From Marmoricola sp. (GTDB taxonomy: Bacteria; Actinomycetota; Actinomycetes; Propionibacteriales; Nocardioidaceae), in the NCBI GenBank assembly GCA_030151765.1, contig JASLCW010000050.1, positions 1 to 29,396 of the forward strand: a DNA stretch of 29,396 nucleotides, given 5' to 3'. Shown here in pieces: positions 22,019 through 29,396 of this stretch (the stretch's first letter is position 1; each line of letters begins with the position of its first letter). Made by a program: the position numbers and the translations under genes. A model generated the notes under the pieces. It searched no databases, was not told where the DNA came from, and worked only from the letters and a program-made list of their open reading frames with translations.

Positions 22019-23032
22019 ATGCCCCCCCTGCATGCTGAGCACCTCGCGGCGAGCGCGCTCCCGGAGTTGGACGGCCACGCGCTGGTCGGCACCTGGTCGC
22101 TGCAGCCCGGCTGGCTGATCGCGGGCGTGCTGATCCTGGCCGCCTACGGCTGGGCGGTACGCCGGGCCGCGCACAACGGCCTGCCCCTCCCCACATGGCG
22201 CGTGGTCAGCTTCGTGCTCGGCGTCGTGATCACCGAGCTCACCCTGGCCTCGGCGATCGACGCCTACGCGATGGACCTCTTCTGGATGCACATGGTGGAG
22301 CACCTGGTGCTGATCATGGTGGTCCCGGTCTTCCTGGTGCTGGGCCATCCCCTGACCGCCTTCAGCAATGCACTCCGCTCCGCCCGCTTCGACGCGATCC
22401 TCCAGTCGCGGGCCGTCGGCATCGTGACCGCGCCCCTCATCGGTCTGCTCGTCTACACCGTCGTGATCATCGGGACGCACCTCACCGATTTCATGGACCA
22501 GATGGCGATGCACTCGTCGGTGATGACCCTCGAGCAGATCCTCTATGTGATCGCCGGATGCTGGCTCTTCATGCCGCTGCTGGCGCAGGAGCCGTTGCGG
22601 AGCAATTCGCCTTACCTGTTGCGCATCGCGGTCCTCTTCCTGGCGATGGTGCCCGACGCCGTCGTCGGCGTCGTACTGCTGCAGACCAACGACAACCTCT
22701 TCCCGATGATGACCGCGATGCGCCCCGCCTGGGCGCCCGATCCGGTGCGCGACATCAACACCGCCGGTGCGCTCATGTGGGCCGCCGGCGACGGCCTGAT
22801 GATGTTCATCGCCGTCGGCGTGGTGATCGCGATGATCAGCGATCCCGACCAGAGCCGTCAGGGCTTCGGCAGCTGGCTCGAGGGCGCTCGTCGCCGCACG
22901 ATGGTGCAGCACGTCAACCTCGCCACCGGCGACGGCACCTCCCCCGAGTCCGACTTCGACCCGGACGGTGACGAGGCGCTGGCGGCGTACAACCGGATGC
23001 TGGGGCGGCTAGGCGACGGGGACCACGGCTGA
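22019..23032 (+). CDS. ctaG: Cytochrome c oxidase assembly factor CtaG-type membrane protein
   Basis: 337 residues with about seven membrane segments. It has the Caa3_CtaG hallmarks: DLFWMHMVEHLVLIMVVPVFLVLG with membrane-proximal His residues, GTHLTDFMD, and WLFMPLLAQEP. These proteins help insert copper into cytochrome c oxidase or are copper-linked membrane proteins. The C-terminal 50 residues are cytoplasmic, charged and probably disordered. The last 24 bases overlap the 3' end of the opposing monooxygenase gene. GTG 22013 is an alternative start adding two residues. Confidence 0.88.
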   Translation: MPPLHAEHLAASALPELDGHALVGTWSLQPGWLIAGVLILAAYGWAVRRAAHNGLPLPTWRVVSFVLGVVITELTLASAIDAYAMDLFWMHMVEHLVLIMVVPVFLVLGHPLTAFSNALRSARFDAILQSRAVGIVTAPLIGLLVYTVVIIGTHLTDFMDQMAMHSSVMTLEQILYVIAGCWLFMPLLAQEPLRSNSPYLLRIAVLFLAMVPDAVVGVVLLQTNDNLFPMMTAMRPAWAPDPVRDINTAGALMWAAGDGLMMFIAVGVVIAMISDPDQSRQGFGSWLEGARRRTMVQHVNLATGDGTSPESDFDPDGDEALAAYNRMLGRLGDGDHG

Positions 23033-24091
23033 GGCCAGGTAGCGCCGTACGGCGGTGGCCGCCGCGCGCCCCGCGCGATTCCCGCCGATCGTGCTCGCGG
23101 ACGGGCCGTAGCCCACGAGCTGCACCCGTGGATCGACCGCGGAGGTCGTCGCGGTCTGCACATCCTGACCGGACATGAGCAGCTCGATGCCGCCGTACGG
23201 CGAGGTCAGGTGGAGCGGGCCCAGATGCTTCACGTCCGGGCGGAAACCGGTCGCCCAGAGGATCGCGTCGACAGCCTCGAAGCTGCCGTCGGCCCAGCGG
23301 ACGCCGCCGGCCTCGATCCGGTCGAACATCGGCCTGCGCTCGTAGGCTCCCAGCGACTCTGCGAGCGCCTCCTGCGGGCGCAACGCCAGCCCCGTCACCG
23401 ATACGACGGACGCGGGCGGCAGCCCACGACGCACCCGGTCCTGCACCATGCGAATGGCCCCGCGCCCGTCGATCTCGCCGCCCTTGCGCCACACCGGCTC
23501 GCGCCGCGTCACCCAGATCGTGTCCGCCAGCGGGCGAATCTCCCCGAGGAACTGCACTGCACTCGCGCCGCCACCGACGACCAGCACCCGCTTGCCGCGG
23601 AAGTGCTCCGCGCCCGGGTAGTCGGAGGTGTGGAACTGCTCGCCGCGGAAGCCGCTCTGACCTGGGTAGTACGGGATGAAGGGACGGCGCCAGGTGCCGG
23701 TGGCGTTGATCAGCGTGCGGCTCAGCCAGCGTCGGTCACCGGCTCGCACCTCGAGTACATCGCCCACGCTGACGACCTCGTCGACCCGCACGGGACGCTC
23801 GACGGGCAATGCATTGGCTTTCTCGTAGCCTCCGAACCACGCCGGGATCACCGCATTCGCGCGGTCCCGCCCCCGCCCCGGCGCCGGTGCGTCGGGCAGG
23901 TCCGCAACCCCGTGGACGTCGTCCATCGTCAGCGAGTCCCACCGGTGCTGCCAAGCCCCACCGGCCCGGTCGTCGGCGTCCAGAACCAGATGATCGATGC
24001 CGAGTCTCTTCAGGTGGTACGACGCCGACAGCCCGGCTTGTCCGGCGCCGATGACGACGGCGTCGTACACATGGGGCTCGGCATCGGTCAC
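23009..24091 (-). CDS. FAD-dependent monooxygenase (CzcO/FMO-like)
   Basis: 360 residues with two dinucleotide-binding folds: FAD site VVIGAGQAGLSASYHL (about 12-27) and NAD(P)H site VLVVGGGASAVQ. Between them FRGEQFHTSDYPG matches the flavin-monooxygenase fingerprint FxGxxxHxxx(F/Y/W). ATGFRPD near residue 275 is the second family motif. It is similar to proteins often annotated CzcO, whose potassium-transport label is historical. The start is GTG. It follows the NYN gene by 38 bases on the same strand, making it the probable last gene of the ABC-NYN operon. Substrate unknown. Confidence 0.87.
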   Translation of the reverse strand: MTDAEPHVYDAVVIGAGQAGLSASYHLKRLGIDHLVLDADDRAGGAWQHRWDSLTMDDVHGVADLPDAPAPGRGRDRANAVIPAWFGGYEKANALPVERPVRVDEVVSVGDVLEVRAGDRRWLSRTLINATGTWRRPFIPYYPGQSGFRGEQFHTSDYPGAEHFRGKRVLVVGGGASAVQFLGEIRPLADTIWVTRREPVWRKGGEIDGRGAIRMVQDRVRRGLPPASVVSVTGLALRPQEALAESLGAYERRPMFDRIEAGGVRWADGSFEAVDAILWATGFRPDVKHLGPLHLTSPYGGIELLMSGQDVQTATTSAVDPRVQLVGYGPSASTIGGNRAGRAAATAVRRYLASAVVPVA

Positions 24092-24129
24092 GACGGGTCA
24101 ACGGCGTACGGCGCCGGCTTATGCCCGGG

Positions 24130-24933
24130 CTATCTCTTGGTGACAGCCTTCGTGGCGGCAGCCTTCTTCGCCGGCGACTTCTTCTCCGCGGTCTTCTTCG
24201 CAGTGGTACGACGCCTCACCGACACGACCTTGTTCACGGACTTGGTCTCGAAGAGATCGATGGCCTCGACCAAGCCACTGAACTTCGCGTACCCGTAGTT
24301 GCGTGGTTCGATCGACGATCTGTTGCGTACGAACTGGCCGACCGTCGCCAATTTGGCCCAGCCGTCGTCGTCCGCGGCCTCGTCAATCGCAGAGCGCAGC
24401 ATCGTGACGAGCCGACCGTCGGTTTTCAGCCTCGCCCCGTCCCAGCGTCTCACCGATGTCGCCGAATCTTCACGATCGTCTGCCTCTTCGTCATCGGCAG
24501 CAACGGAGGCGAGGTCATAGAACCGTGTGCACGCACTTTGGAAGGCAGTCGGCGCCTGCGACGTGCCGAAGGCCGTCACCGTCGCGCCCGACTGCCGCAG
24601 CCGGGTGACCAGCGGAGTGAAGTCCGAGTCACTGGTGACGATGACGAAGTCGTCGACATCCCCGCCATGCAAGAGATCCATCGCGTCGATCACCATGGCG
24701 ATGTCGGAGGCGTTCTTCCCCTGTGTCAGGTCGAACTGTTGGATCGGAGTGATGGCGAACTCGTGCTGGATCCTCGTCCAGCCCTTCAGCTCGTCCTTGG
24801 TCCAATTGCCGTAGGCGCGTCGTACGTTGACCGAACCGAATCCGGCGACGCGCGACAGGACGGCATCGAACTTCGCCGCAGGTGAGTTGTCCGCATCGAT
24901 CAGTACGGCGATCCGCTTCTGCCCGACAGCCAT
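24130..24933 (-). CDS. NYN-domain RNase-like protein with C-terminal LOTUS (OST-HTH) domain
   Basis: 267 residues. The N-terminal NYN (PIN-like) domain keeps the acidic set expected of a metal-dependent RNase: Asp13 (LIDADNSPA), Asp77 (GKNASDIAM), Asp102 and Asp104 (VTSDSDFTPLV). An acidic linker (147-160) leads to an OST-HTH/LOTUS domain (about 170-232, DGWAKLATVGQFVRNRSSIEPRNYGYAKFSGLVEA), a fold that binds RNA. The tail (240-267) is Lys/Ala-rich like histone H1 tails. It is probably an RNA-processing or RNA-decay factor. ATG 24933 is used; GTG 24942 would overlap the upstream ABC ATPase stop by four bases. It sits in the ABC operon, which is unusual. Confidence 0.9.
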   Translation of the reverse strand: MAVGQKRIAVLIDADNSPAAKFDAVLSRVAGFGSVNVRRAYGNWTKDELKGWTRIQHEFAITPIQQFDLTQGKNASDIAMVIDAMDLLHGGDVDDFVIVTSDSDFTPLVTRLRQSGATVTAFGTSQAPTAFQSACTRFYDLASVAADDEEADDREDSATSVRRWDGARLKTDGRLVTMLRSAIDEAADDDGWAKLATVGQFVRNRSSIEPRNYGYAKFSGLVEAIDLFETKSVNKVVSVRRRTTAKKTAEKKSPAKKAAATKAVTKR

Positions 24934-24938
24934 GGCGC

Positions 24939-25994
24939 TCACCCGGCGATGACGAGGACCGGGACCGGCTCGACAGTGACCCTGGCCCGCTGACCGATGC
25001 TCAGGCGCTGAGCATGGCCGCTGGGGATCTGGGCGGTGATCTCGACCTCGCCGGGGAGGGTGCAGACAACGTGGGTGACCGGACCGCGGAAGGACAGGGT
25101 CGCGACGGTGGCGTCCCCGGACTCATCGGCCTCCACGCCGACGACTTCGGGGCGAACCAAGGCCACACCTGAGCCCGAGACCGAGCCGGGCAGGGCGTCG
25201 AAGGACTGGCCGAGCAGATTGACGCGGCCACCGTCGACGACGGCCGGGATCCGGTTGCTCAGGCCCACGAACTCGCCCACGAAGGGCGTGGCCGGCGACG
25301 AGTAGAGCTCGGCGGGCGTGGCCAGCTGCTCGAGGTGACCGGCATTCATCACCGCGACCCGGTCGGAGACGGCCAGCGCCTCCTCCTGGTCGTGGGTGAC
25401 GAAGAGGGTCGTCGTACCGACCTCGAGTTGGACCCGGCGGATCTCGTCGCGAAGCTGCACGCGCACCTTGGCGTCGAGGGCCGAGAGCGGCTCGTCGAGC
25501 AGCAGCACCCGGGGCCGGGTCACGAGCGCGCGGGCCAGCGCGACGCGCTGCTGCTGCCCGCCCGACAGCTCATGGGCGTACCGCCCGCCCTTGTCGCCGA
25601 GGCCGACGAGCTCGAGCATCTCACCCGCGCGCTTGCGCCGCTCCCCCGGACCGACGCCGCGCAGCTTGAGGCCGAAGGCGACATTGGCCGCGGTCGTGAG
25701 GTGCGGGAAGAGCGAATAGGCCTGGAAGACCATGCCCATGTCGCGCTTGTTCGCCGGTACGCCGGTCACGTCCTGGCCGCCCACCTTCACTTCGCCCGAG
25801 GTCGGGTGGTCCAGTCCGGCGAGGATGCGCAGCGCGGTCGTCTTGCCACAGCCGGAGGGGCCGAGCAGGCAGACCAGCTCGCCCGGCTGGATCGAGAGCG
25901 TCAGGCCGTCGAGTCCGCGGACCTCACCGAAGTGGCGGTGCAGGTCGACGAAGTCGACGCCGACGGGCGACCCTTGGCTTGCAGGCGAGTTCAC
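24939..25994 (-). CDS. ABC transporter ATP-binding protein (PotA/FbpC-like)
   Basis: 351 residues. Walker A GPSGCGKT (45-52), Q-loop FQAYSLFPH, signature LSGGQ (143-147), Walker B VLLLDE (163-168), H-loop His201, and a C-terminal TOBE region (about 235-351). It powers import through the two permeases encoded just upstream; the stop of the second permease and this ATG are adjacent. It belongs to the class covering polyamines, opines, phosphonates and ferric iron. It is a paralogue of the ATPase at 6406-7506, with a different C-terminal domain, so substrates probably differ. Confidence 0.92.
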   Translation of the reverse strand: MNSPASQGSPVGVDFVDLHRHFGEVRGLDGLTLSIQPGELVCLLGPSGCGKTTALRILAGLDHPTSGEVKVGGQDVTGVPANKRDMGMVFQAYSLFPHLTTAANVAFGLKLRGVGPGERRKRAGEMLELVGLGDKGGRYAHELSGGQQQRVALARALVTRPRVLLLDEPLSALDAKVRVQLRDEIRRVQLEVGTTTLFVTHDQEEALAVSDRVAVMNAGHLEQLATPAELYSSPATPFVGEFVGLSNRIPAVVDGGRVNLLGQSFDALPGSVSGSGVALVRPEVVGVEADESGDATVATLSFRGPVTHVVCTLPGEVEITAQIPSGHAQRLSIGQRARVTVEPVPVLVIAG

Positions 25995-26783
25995 TCAGGC
26001 TCCTTTCCGTCCCCGCGAGCGCTGGCCCACGAAGGAGAGCAACAACAGCAGTAGCGCCGCGAAGATGATCGTTGCCAGCGAGGCGGCATCCGACACCTGC
26101 GCATTGCTCTTCCCGAAGAGCGCGATCACCACCGGCAGCGTCTGGTAGTTGTTCAGCAGCGACGCGAAGGTGTACTCACCCAGCACCAGCGCCACCGAGA
26201 TGAAGGCAGCCGACAGGATGCCGGCACCGAGATTGGGCACGATCACCCGCACGATCACGGTGAACCAGTTGGCTCCCAGCGAGCGCGCCGCCTCGGCCAG
26301 CGTCGTGATGTCGAGGGCGGAGAGGGCGGAATCGAGCGACCGGTACGAGTACGGCAGCACCAGTACGACGTACGCGAAGGTCAACACCACAGGTGAGAAT
26401 TCCAGGGAGGGCGAGATCAATCCCGCGAAGTAGGTGACCCACGAGTATACGCCGTTGATGCCGACCACGATCACCAGCGCCGGGATCGTCAGCGGCAGCA
26501 GGCAGAAGAACTCGATCACCCGGTTGAGCTTCGGCAGCCGCAGCCGTACCCAGATCATCGTCGGAACCAGTAGCACGAGCATGACGACGACGGTGGTCAG
26601 ACACAGCAGCAGGGACTGGCCGATCGCGGCGATGACCTCGTGATTGGTGACCAGCGCCTTCCATGCGCTGAGGGACCGCGGGTGCCCCGGGAATCGGGTG
26701 CTGTAGTCGAAGGTCGAGATCAGCGGACCGAAGAAGTAGACGGCGAAGAGGAAGAGGATCAGCCAACGCACCCAGCGTTTCAT
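25995..26783 (-). CDS. ABC transporter permease, second subunit
   Basis: 262 residues with about six membrane helices. The coupling loop reads TTLAEAARSLGANWFTVIVRVIVPNLGAGILSA (EAA motif). ATG 26783 overlaps the upstream permease stop by four bases (ATGA), so translation is coupled; an upstream GTG at 26792 is less likely. It is the PotC-type half of the transporter. Confidence 0.92.
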   Translation of the reverse strand: MKRWVRWLILFLFAVYFFGPLISTFDYSTRFPGHPRSLSAWKALVTNHEVIAAIGQSLLLCLTTVVVMLVLLVPTMIWVRLRLPKLNRVIEFFCLLPLTIPALVIVVGINGVYSWVTYFAGLISPSLEFSPVVLTFAYVVLVLPYSYRSLDSALSALDITTLAEAARSLGANWFTVIVRVIVPNLGAGILSAAFISVALVLGEYTFASLLNNYQTLPVVIALFGKSNAQVSDAASLATIIFAALLLLLLSFVGQRSRGRKGA

Positions 26784-27631
26784 CGCATCCACCTCGCCGA
26801 GCGGCGTACGACCACGGCATAGGCCACCATGACGATCGCGACGACGACGATCATCTCAAGGGCGATGGCGTAGGCCAGGTGGGCCTGCCCGAGGACCGTC
26901 TCACTGGTGAGGGCCGCCCGGATCATCAGCGGCAGGATCGACTGCCCCTGACTGATCAGGGCAGCTGCGGTGGCGTAGGCGGCGAAGGCATTGGCGAAGA
27001 GCAGCAACAGCGAGCCCAGGAAGGCCGGCCTCAGCAGCGGGACCGCCACCTGCGTCAGGTACTGCCAGCGCGTCGCGCCGAGGGTCTCGGCGGCCTCGCG
27101 CCATTGCGGCCGCAGGCCGTCCAGCGCCGGCAGGAAGACGATCACCATCAGCGGAATCTGGAAGTAGCAGTAGACGAGGATCAGGCCGGGCAGGTCGAAG
27201 AGCCAGGCGCCACTGGTGATGTCCACGTGGAAGAGATTCTGCATCATCACCGTGACCGTGCCGCCGAGCCAGACGGTCGCCATCCAGGCGAAGGCCAGGG
27301 CGACACCGCCGGTCTGGGCCAGCGCGCCGGCCAATGCGGTGACGAACCGCCGCAGCAGGCTCGTCGGCGGCCCGGTGACGATCACGGCGGCGAGAAGCGC
27401 GCCTAGCAAGGCGCCGATGATGGCCGAGCCCGCCGAGAGCTTCACGCTCTTCCACAGCGCGTCCATCACCGCTGCATTACCGAGCGCGCGGATGCTCGAC
27501 AGGTCGAAGCCGGTGTTGTTGCGGAAGGCACCGACGGCCACCACGACCGTCGGGATCAGCAGGAAGATCAGCAGATAGCCGAAGAAGGGGAGGACGCCGA
27601 GGTACGACGTTAGTGAACGTACTCGTCGCAT
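26780..27631 (-). CDS. ABC transporter permease, first subunit
   Basis: 283 residues with six membrane segments and the coupling loop REAAETLGATRWQYLTQVAVPLLRPAFLGS. ATG 27631 is used because GGGGAGG lies 6 bases upstream; ATG 27637 abuts that site. It is the PotB-type half of the transporter. It follows the solute-binding-protein stop by 28 bases with no terminator. Confidence 0.92.
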   Translation of the reverse strand: MRRVRSLTSYLGVLPFFGYLLIFLLIPTVVVAVGAFRNNTGFDLSSIRALGNAAVMDALWKSVKLSAGSAIIGALLGALLAAVIVTGPPTSLLRRFVTALAGALAQTGGVALAFAWMATVWLGGTVTVMMQNLFHVDITSGAWLFDLPGLILVYCYFQIPLMVIVFLPALDGLRPQWREAAETLGATRWQYLTQVAVPLLRPAFLGSLLLLFANAFAAYATAAALISQGQSILPLMIRAALTSETVLGQAHLAYAIALEMIVVVAIVMVAYAVVVRRSARWMR

Positions 27632-27659
27632 CGGCATCCTCCCCTTCGTCAGTCGTGAA

Positions 27660-28778
27660 CTACTTGATCGCGCTCGCCCAGTTCTTGGCGAGGTAGTCGG
27701 CGGCCTTGGTGTTCTGGTCCGGCGTGAGCAGGACCGGCGTACCGGACACCGCAGGCAGCTTCGCGAACGACGCCGTGTCGAGCGTGCCGGCCGTCTTCAT
27801 CTCGTCGGCGAGCACCGGCCGCGCCCCACCCTGCAGGTAGAGGTTCTGACCGTCGGCGGAGTAGAGGAACTCCTCCCAGAGCCGGGCGGCTGCCGGGTGG
27901 GGGGCGTTCTTGTTGATCGCCTGGTAGTAGTAGCCACCGACCGGCTGGTTACCCGGTACGACGACCTTCCAGCTCGGCAGCTTGGCCGTCTCGGCCGCGT
28001 TGGTGTAGTCCCAGTCGATGACGACCGGGGTCTGACCGGCCTCGATCGTGGCCGGCGTCGGGTCGACCGGCAGGAAGTTGCCGGCCTTCTTGAGCTGCCC
28101 GAAGAACTTCACGCCGGGAGCGATGTCGTCGGCGGAGCCGCCGTTCGCCACCGAGGCCATCACGACGCCCGCGAAGGCCGCACCGGCCTGGGTCGGGTCA
28201 CCGTTCAGCGCGACCTTGCCCTTGTACGCCGGCTTCAGCAGGTCGGCCACACTCGTGATGGCCGGGACCTTCTTGGAGTCGTAGCCGATCGACATGTAGC
28301 CGCCGTAGTCGTTGACCCAGGTGCCGTTCGCGTCCTTGAACTGGCTCGGGATCTTGTCGAAGTCGGCGACCTTGTACGGCGCGTACATGCTGGTGTTCGC
28401 CAGCGCGACGGCCTGACCGAGGTCGAAGACGTCCGGAGCGGTCGGGCGACCGTCCTGCTGCTTGGCCGCGTTGATCTCGTCCTGGCTGGCGGCGTCGGGC
28501 TGGGCCGAGTTGACCTTGATGCCGTACTTGTCCGAGAAGGCCTTGATGATGGCGCCGTAGTTCGCCCAGTCCGGCGGGAGCGCGATCACGTTGAGCTCGC
28601 CCTCCTTCTTCGCCGCCTTGACGAGCGCATCCATGCCGCCGAGATCGGCGGCGGACGCTGCCGTGGCAGCGTCGGACTTCGAGCCGGAATTCGACGAAGG
28701 CGGAGCAGTTCCACATGCTCCCACCGCGGTCATGGTCACCGCGGCTGCGGCGATGCCAATGAGTCGACGAACGTTCAC
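27660..28778 (-). CDS. Extracellular solute-binding lipoprotein
   Basis: 372 residues from GTG 28778, which has AGGAGG four bases upstream. The signal peptide ends in a lipobox VGAC (Cys22), followed by a Ser/Gly/Ala linker. The mature part starts GMDALVKAAKKEGELNVIALPPDWANYGAIIKAF, typical of type II binding proteins of the ferric/phosphonate/polyamine group. Later segments include YGGYMSIGYDSKKVPAITSVADLLKPAYKGKVAL and WEEFLYSADGQNLYLQGGARPV. I do not see a clear adjacent-Tyr iron site, so iron is not favoured. It is the first gene of the six-gene minus-strand operon. A frame extending to 28892 has no ribosome site. Confidence 0.9.
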   Translation of the reverse strand: MNVRRLIGIAAAAVTMTAVGACGTAPPSSNSGSKSDAATAASAADLGGMDALVKAAKKEGELNVIALPPDWANYGAIIKAFSDKYGIKVNSAQPDAASQDEINAAKQQDGRPTAPDVFDLGQAVALANTSMYAPYKVADFDKIPSQFKDANGTWVNDYGGYMSIGYDSKKVPAITSVADLLKPAYKGKVALNGDPTQAGAAFAGVVMASVANGGSADDIAPGVKFFGQLKKAGNFLPVDPTPATIEAGQTPVVIDWDYTNAAETAKLPSWKVVVPGNQPVGGYYYQAINKNAPHPAAARLWEEFLYSADGQNLYLQGGARPVLADEMKTAGTLDTASFAKLPAVSGTPVLLTPDQNTKAADYLAKNWASAIK

Positions 28779-28795
28779 GAGACCTCCTGGTGTCG

Positions 28796-28834
28796 GGATT
28801 CGCGCTGACCGTACCGTTGAAATCGCGCGAATCC
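28796..28834. promoter_or_regulatory. Perfect 10-bp inverted repeat upstream of the solute-binding-protein gene
   Basis: GGATTCGCGC (28796-28805) and GCGCGAATCC (28825-28834) are exact reverse complements 19 bp apart. They lie 17 bases upstream of the GTG start and 7 bases from the ribosome site. It could be a repressor operator or an RNA stem next to the ribosome site. Confidence 0.55.
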
Positions 28835-28951
28835 GTCCGCCTCGAATATCGATGCCGTCACAATTCACGGCTTCCGCGACGCTTCTCCGCAAGAATTCAT
28901 CGACAGGCTACTCACGAGTCGGCCCCCCGTCACGGACCCGGGGCGGCGGAC

Positions 28952-28957
28952 TAATCT
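28952..28957 (+). promoter_or_regulatory. -10 box of the fumarase gene
   Basis: TAATCT ends 6 nt before GTG 28964 with no ribosome site between, predicting a leaderless message. Confidence 0.5.
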
Positions 28958-28963
28958 TCGAAC

Positions 28964-29396
28964 GTGAGCAATGAAGCAGAATTCCGCTATTCCGACCTGC
29001 TGCCCACCGGCAAGGACGACACCCCCTACCGGCTGATCACCAGCGAGGGCGTGAGCACCTTCGAGGCGAACGGCCGTACCTTCCTGCAGGTCGAGCCGGA
29101 GGCGCTGCAGCGGCTCACCGCCGAGGCGATGCACGACATCAGTCACTATCTGCGTCCCGCCCACCTCAGGCAACTGCGCAAGATCATCGACGACCCGGAG
29201 GCGAGCGGCAATGACCGCTTCGTCGCTCTCGACCTGCTCAAGAACGTCAACATCTCGGCGGGCGGCGTACTGCCGATGTGCCAGGACACCGGCACCGCGA
29301 TCGTCATGGGCAAGAAGTCCGAGGGCGTTCTCACCGGCGCCGACGACGGCGAGGCGATCAGCAAGGGCGTGTACGACGCCTACACCAAGCTCAACC
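28964..29396 (+). CDS. fumA: Class I (iron-sulphur) fumarate hydratase, 5' part
   Basis: The first 144 codons of a class I fumarase; the rest lies beyond the window. It interconverts fumarate and malate in the TCA cycle. The start FRYSDLLPTGKDDTPYRLIT, the segment LTAEAMHDISHYLRPAHLRQL, and especially LPMCQDTGTAIVMGKK, whose Cys106 is the first [4Fe-4S] ligand, match the FumA/FumB family and not class II FumC. GTG 28964 is chosen for the family start and the -10 box just upstream. The paralogous FumA/FumB symbol is used loosely. Confidence 0.9.
   Translation, partial: MSNEAEFRYSDLLPTGKDDTPYRLITSEGVSTFEANGRTFLQVEPEALQRLTAEAMHDISHYLRPAHLRQLRKIIDDPEASGNDRFVALDLLKNVNISAGGVLPMCQDTGTAIVMGKKSEGVLTGADDGEAISKGVYDAYTKLN

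Noticed and set aside
27660..28778. Ferric-iron binding protein (FbpA)
   Set aside because: No convincing adjacent-tyrosine iron site in the expected place; the transporter class also covers phosphonates and polyamines, so the substrate is left open.

Overview
The window is chromosomal DNA from a high-GC actinobacterium. It shows GTG starts, dense gene packing, apparent leaderless promoters and the gene families typical of that phylum: DUF4245 next to glpX, MurT/GatD, DUF6542, and a NYN/LOTUS protein with a Lys/Ala-rich tail. Gene order and content suggest Propionibacteriales (Nocardioidaceae-like), but this is an inference and no species can be named. I found no rRNA, tRNA, CRISPR array, IS element or prophage gene. 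No gene-free stretch exceeds 300 bases; the longest is 28779-28963.

Left part (1-4695) is accessory. It holds the 3' end of an exonuclease III gene, a 38-codon ORF that looks like an SRPBCC gene with its middle deleted, a conserved hypothetical, an MFS transporter divergent from a GlxA-type AraC regulator, a patatin-like phospholipase and a one-helix membrane protein.

4665-11576 is a self-contained unit. A TetR-family gene is divergent from a six-gene minus-strand operon: a degenerate MaoC-fold protein, a lipoprotein solute-binding protein, two permeases, an ATPase (all of the polyamine/opine/phosphonate-type ABC family) and a CaiC-like acyl-CoA ligase. The likely logic is capture, import, then CoA activation of an unidentified carboxylate, under TetR control. 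Direct repeats and an inverted repeat lie in the shared promoter. Both enzymes depart from their family's usual catalytic motif.

11621-20141 is conserved housekeeping: rmuC, a DUF6542 membrane protein, yciO, ispH, murT-gatD (lipid II amidation), xseA-xseB (exonuclease VII), a DUF4245 protein and glpX (fructose-1,6-bisphosphatase II). The backbone resembles the mycobacterial lytB2-xseA-xseB-DUF4245-glpX-fum neighbourhood.

20114-28778 lies between glpX and fumarase. It carries two divergent alpha/beta hydrolases, ctaG, and a minus-strand operon running solute-binding protein, permease, permease, ATPase, NYN-LOTUS protein, flavin monooxygenase. The window ends inside a class I (iron-sulphur) fumarase gene, where mycobacteria have class II.

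Several plus/minus gene pairs overlap at their 3' ends, and at least six genes have a -10-like hexamer 6-7 nt before the start codon, suggesting leaderless mRNAs.
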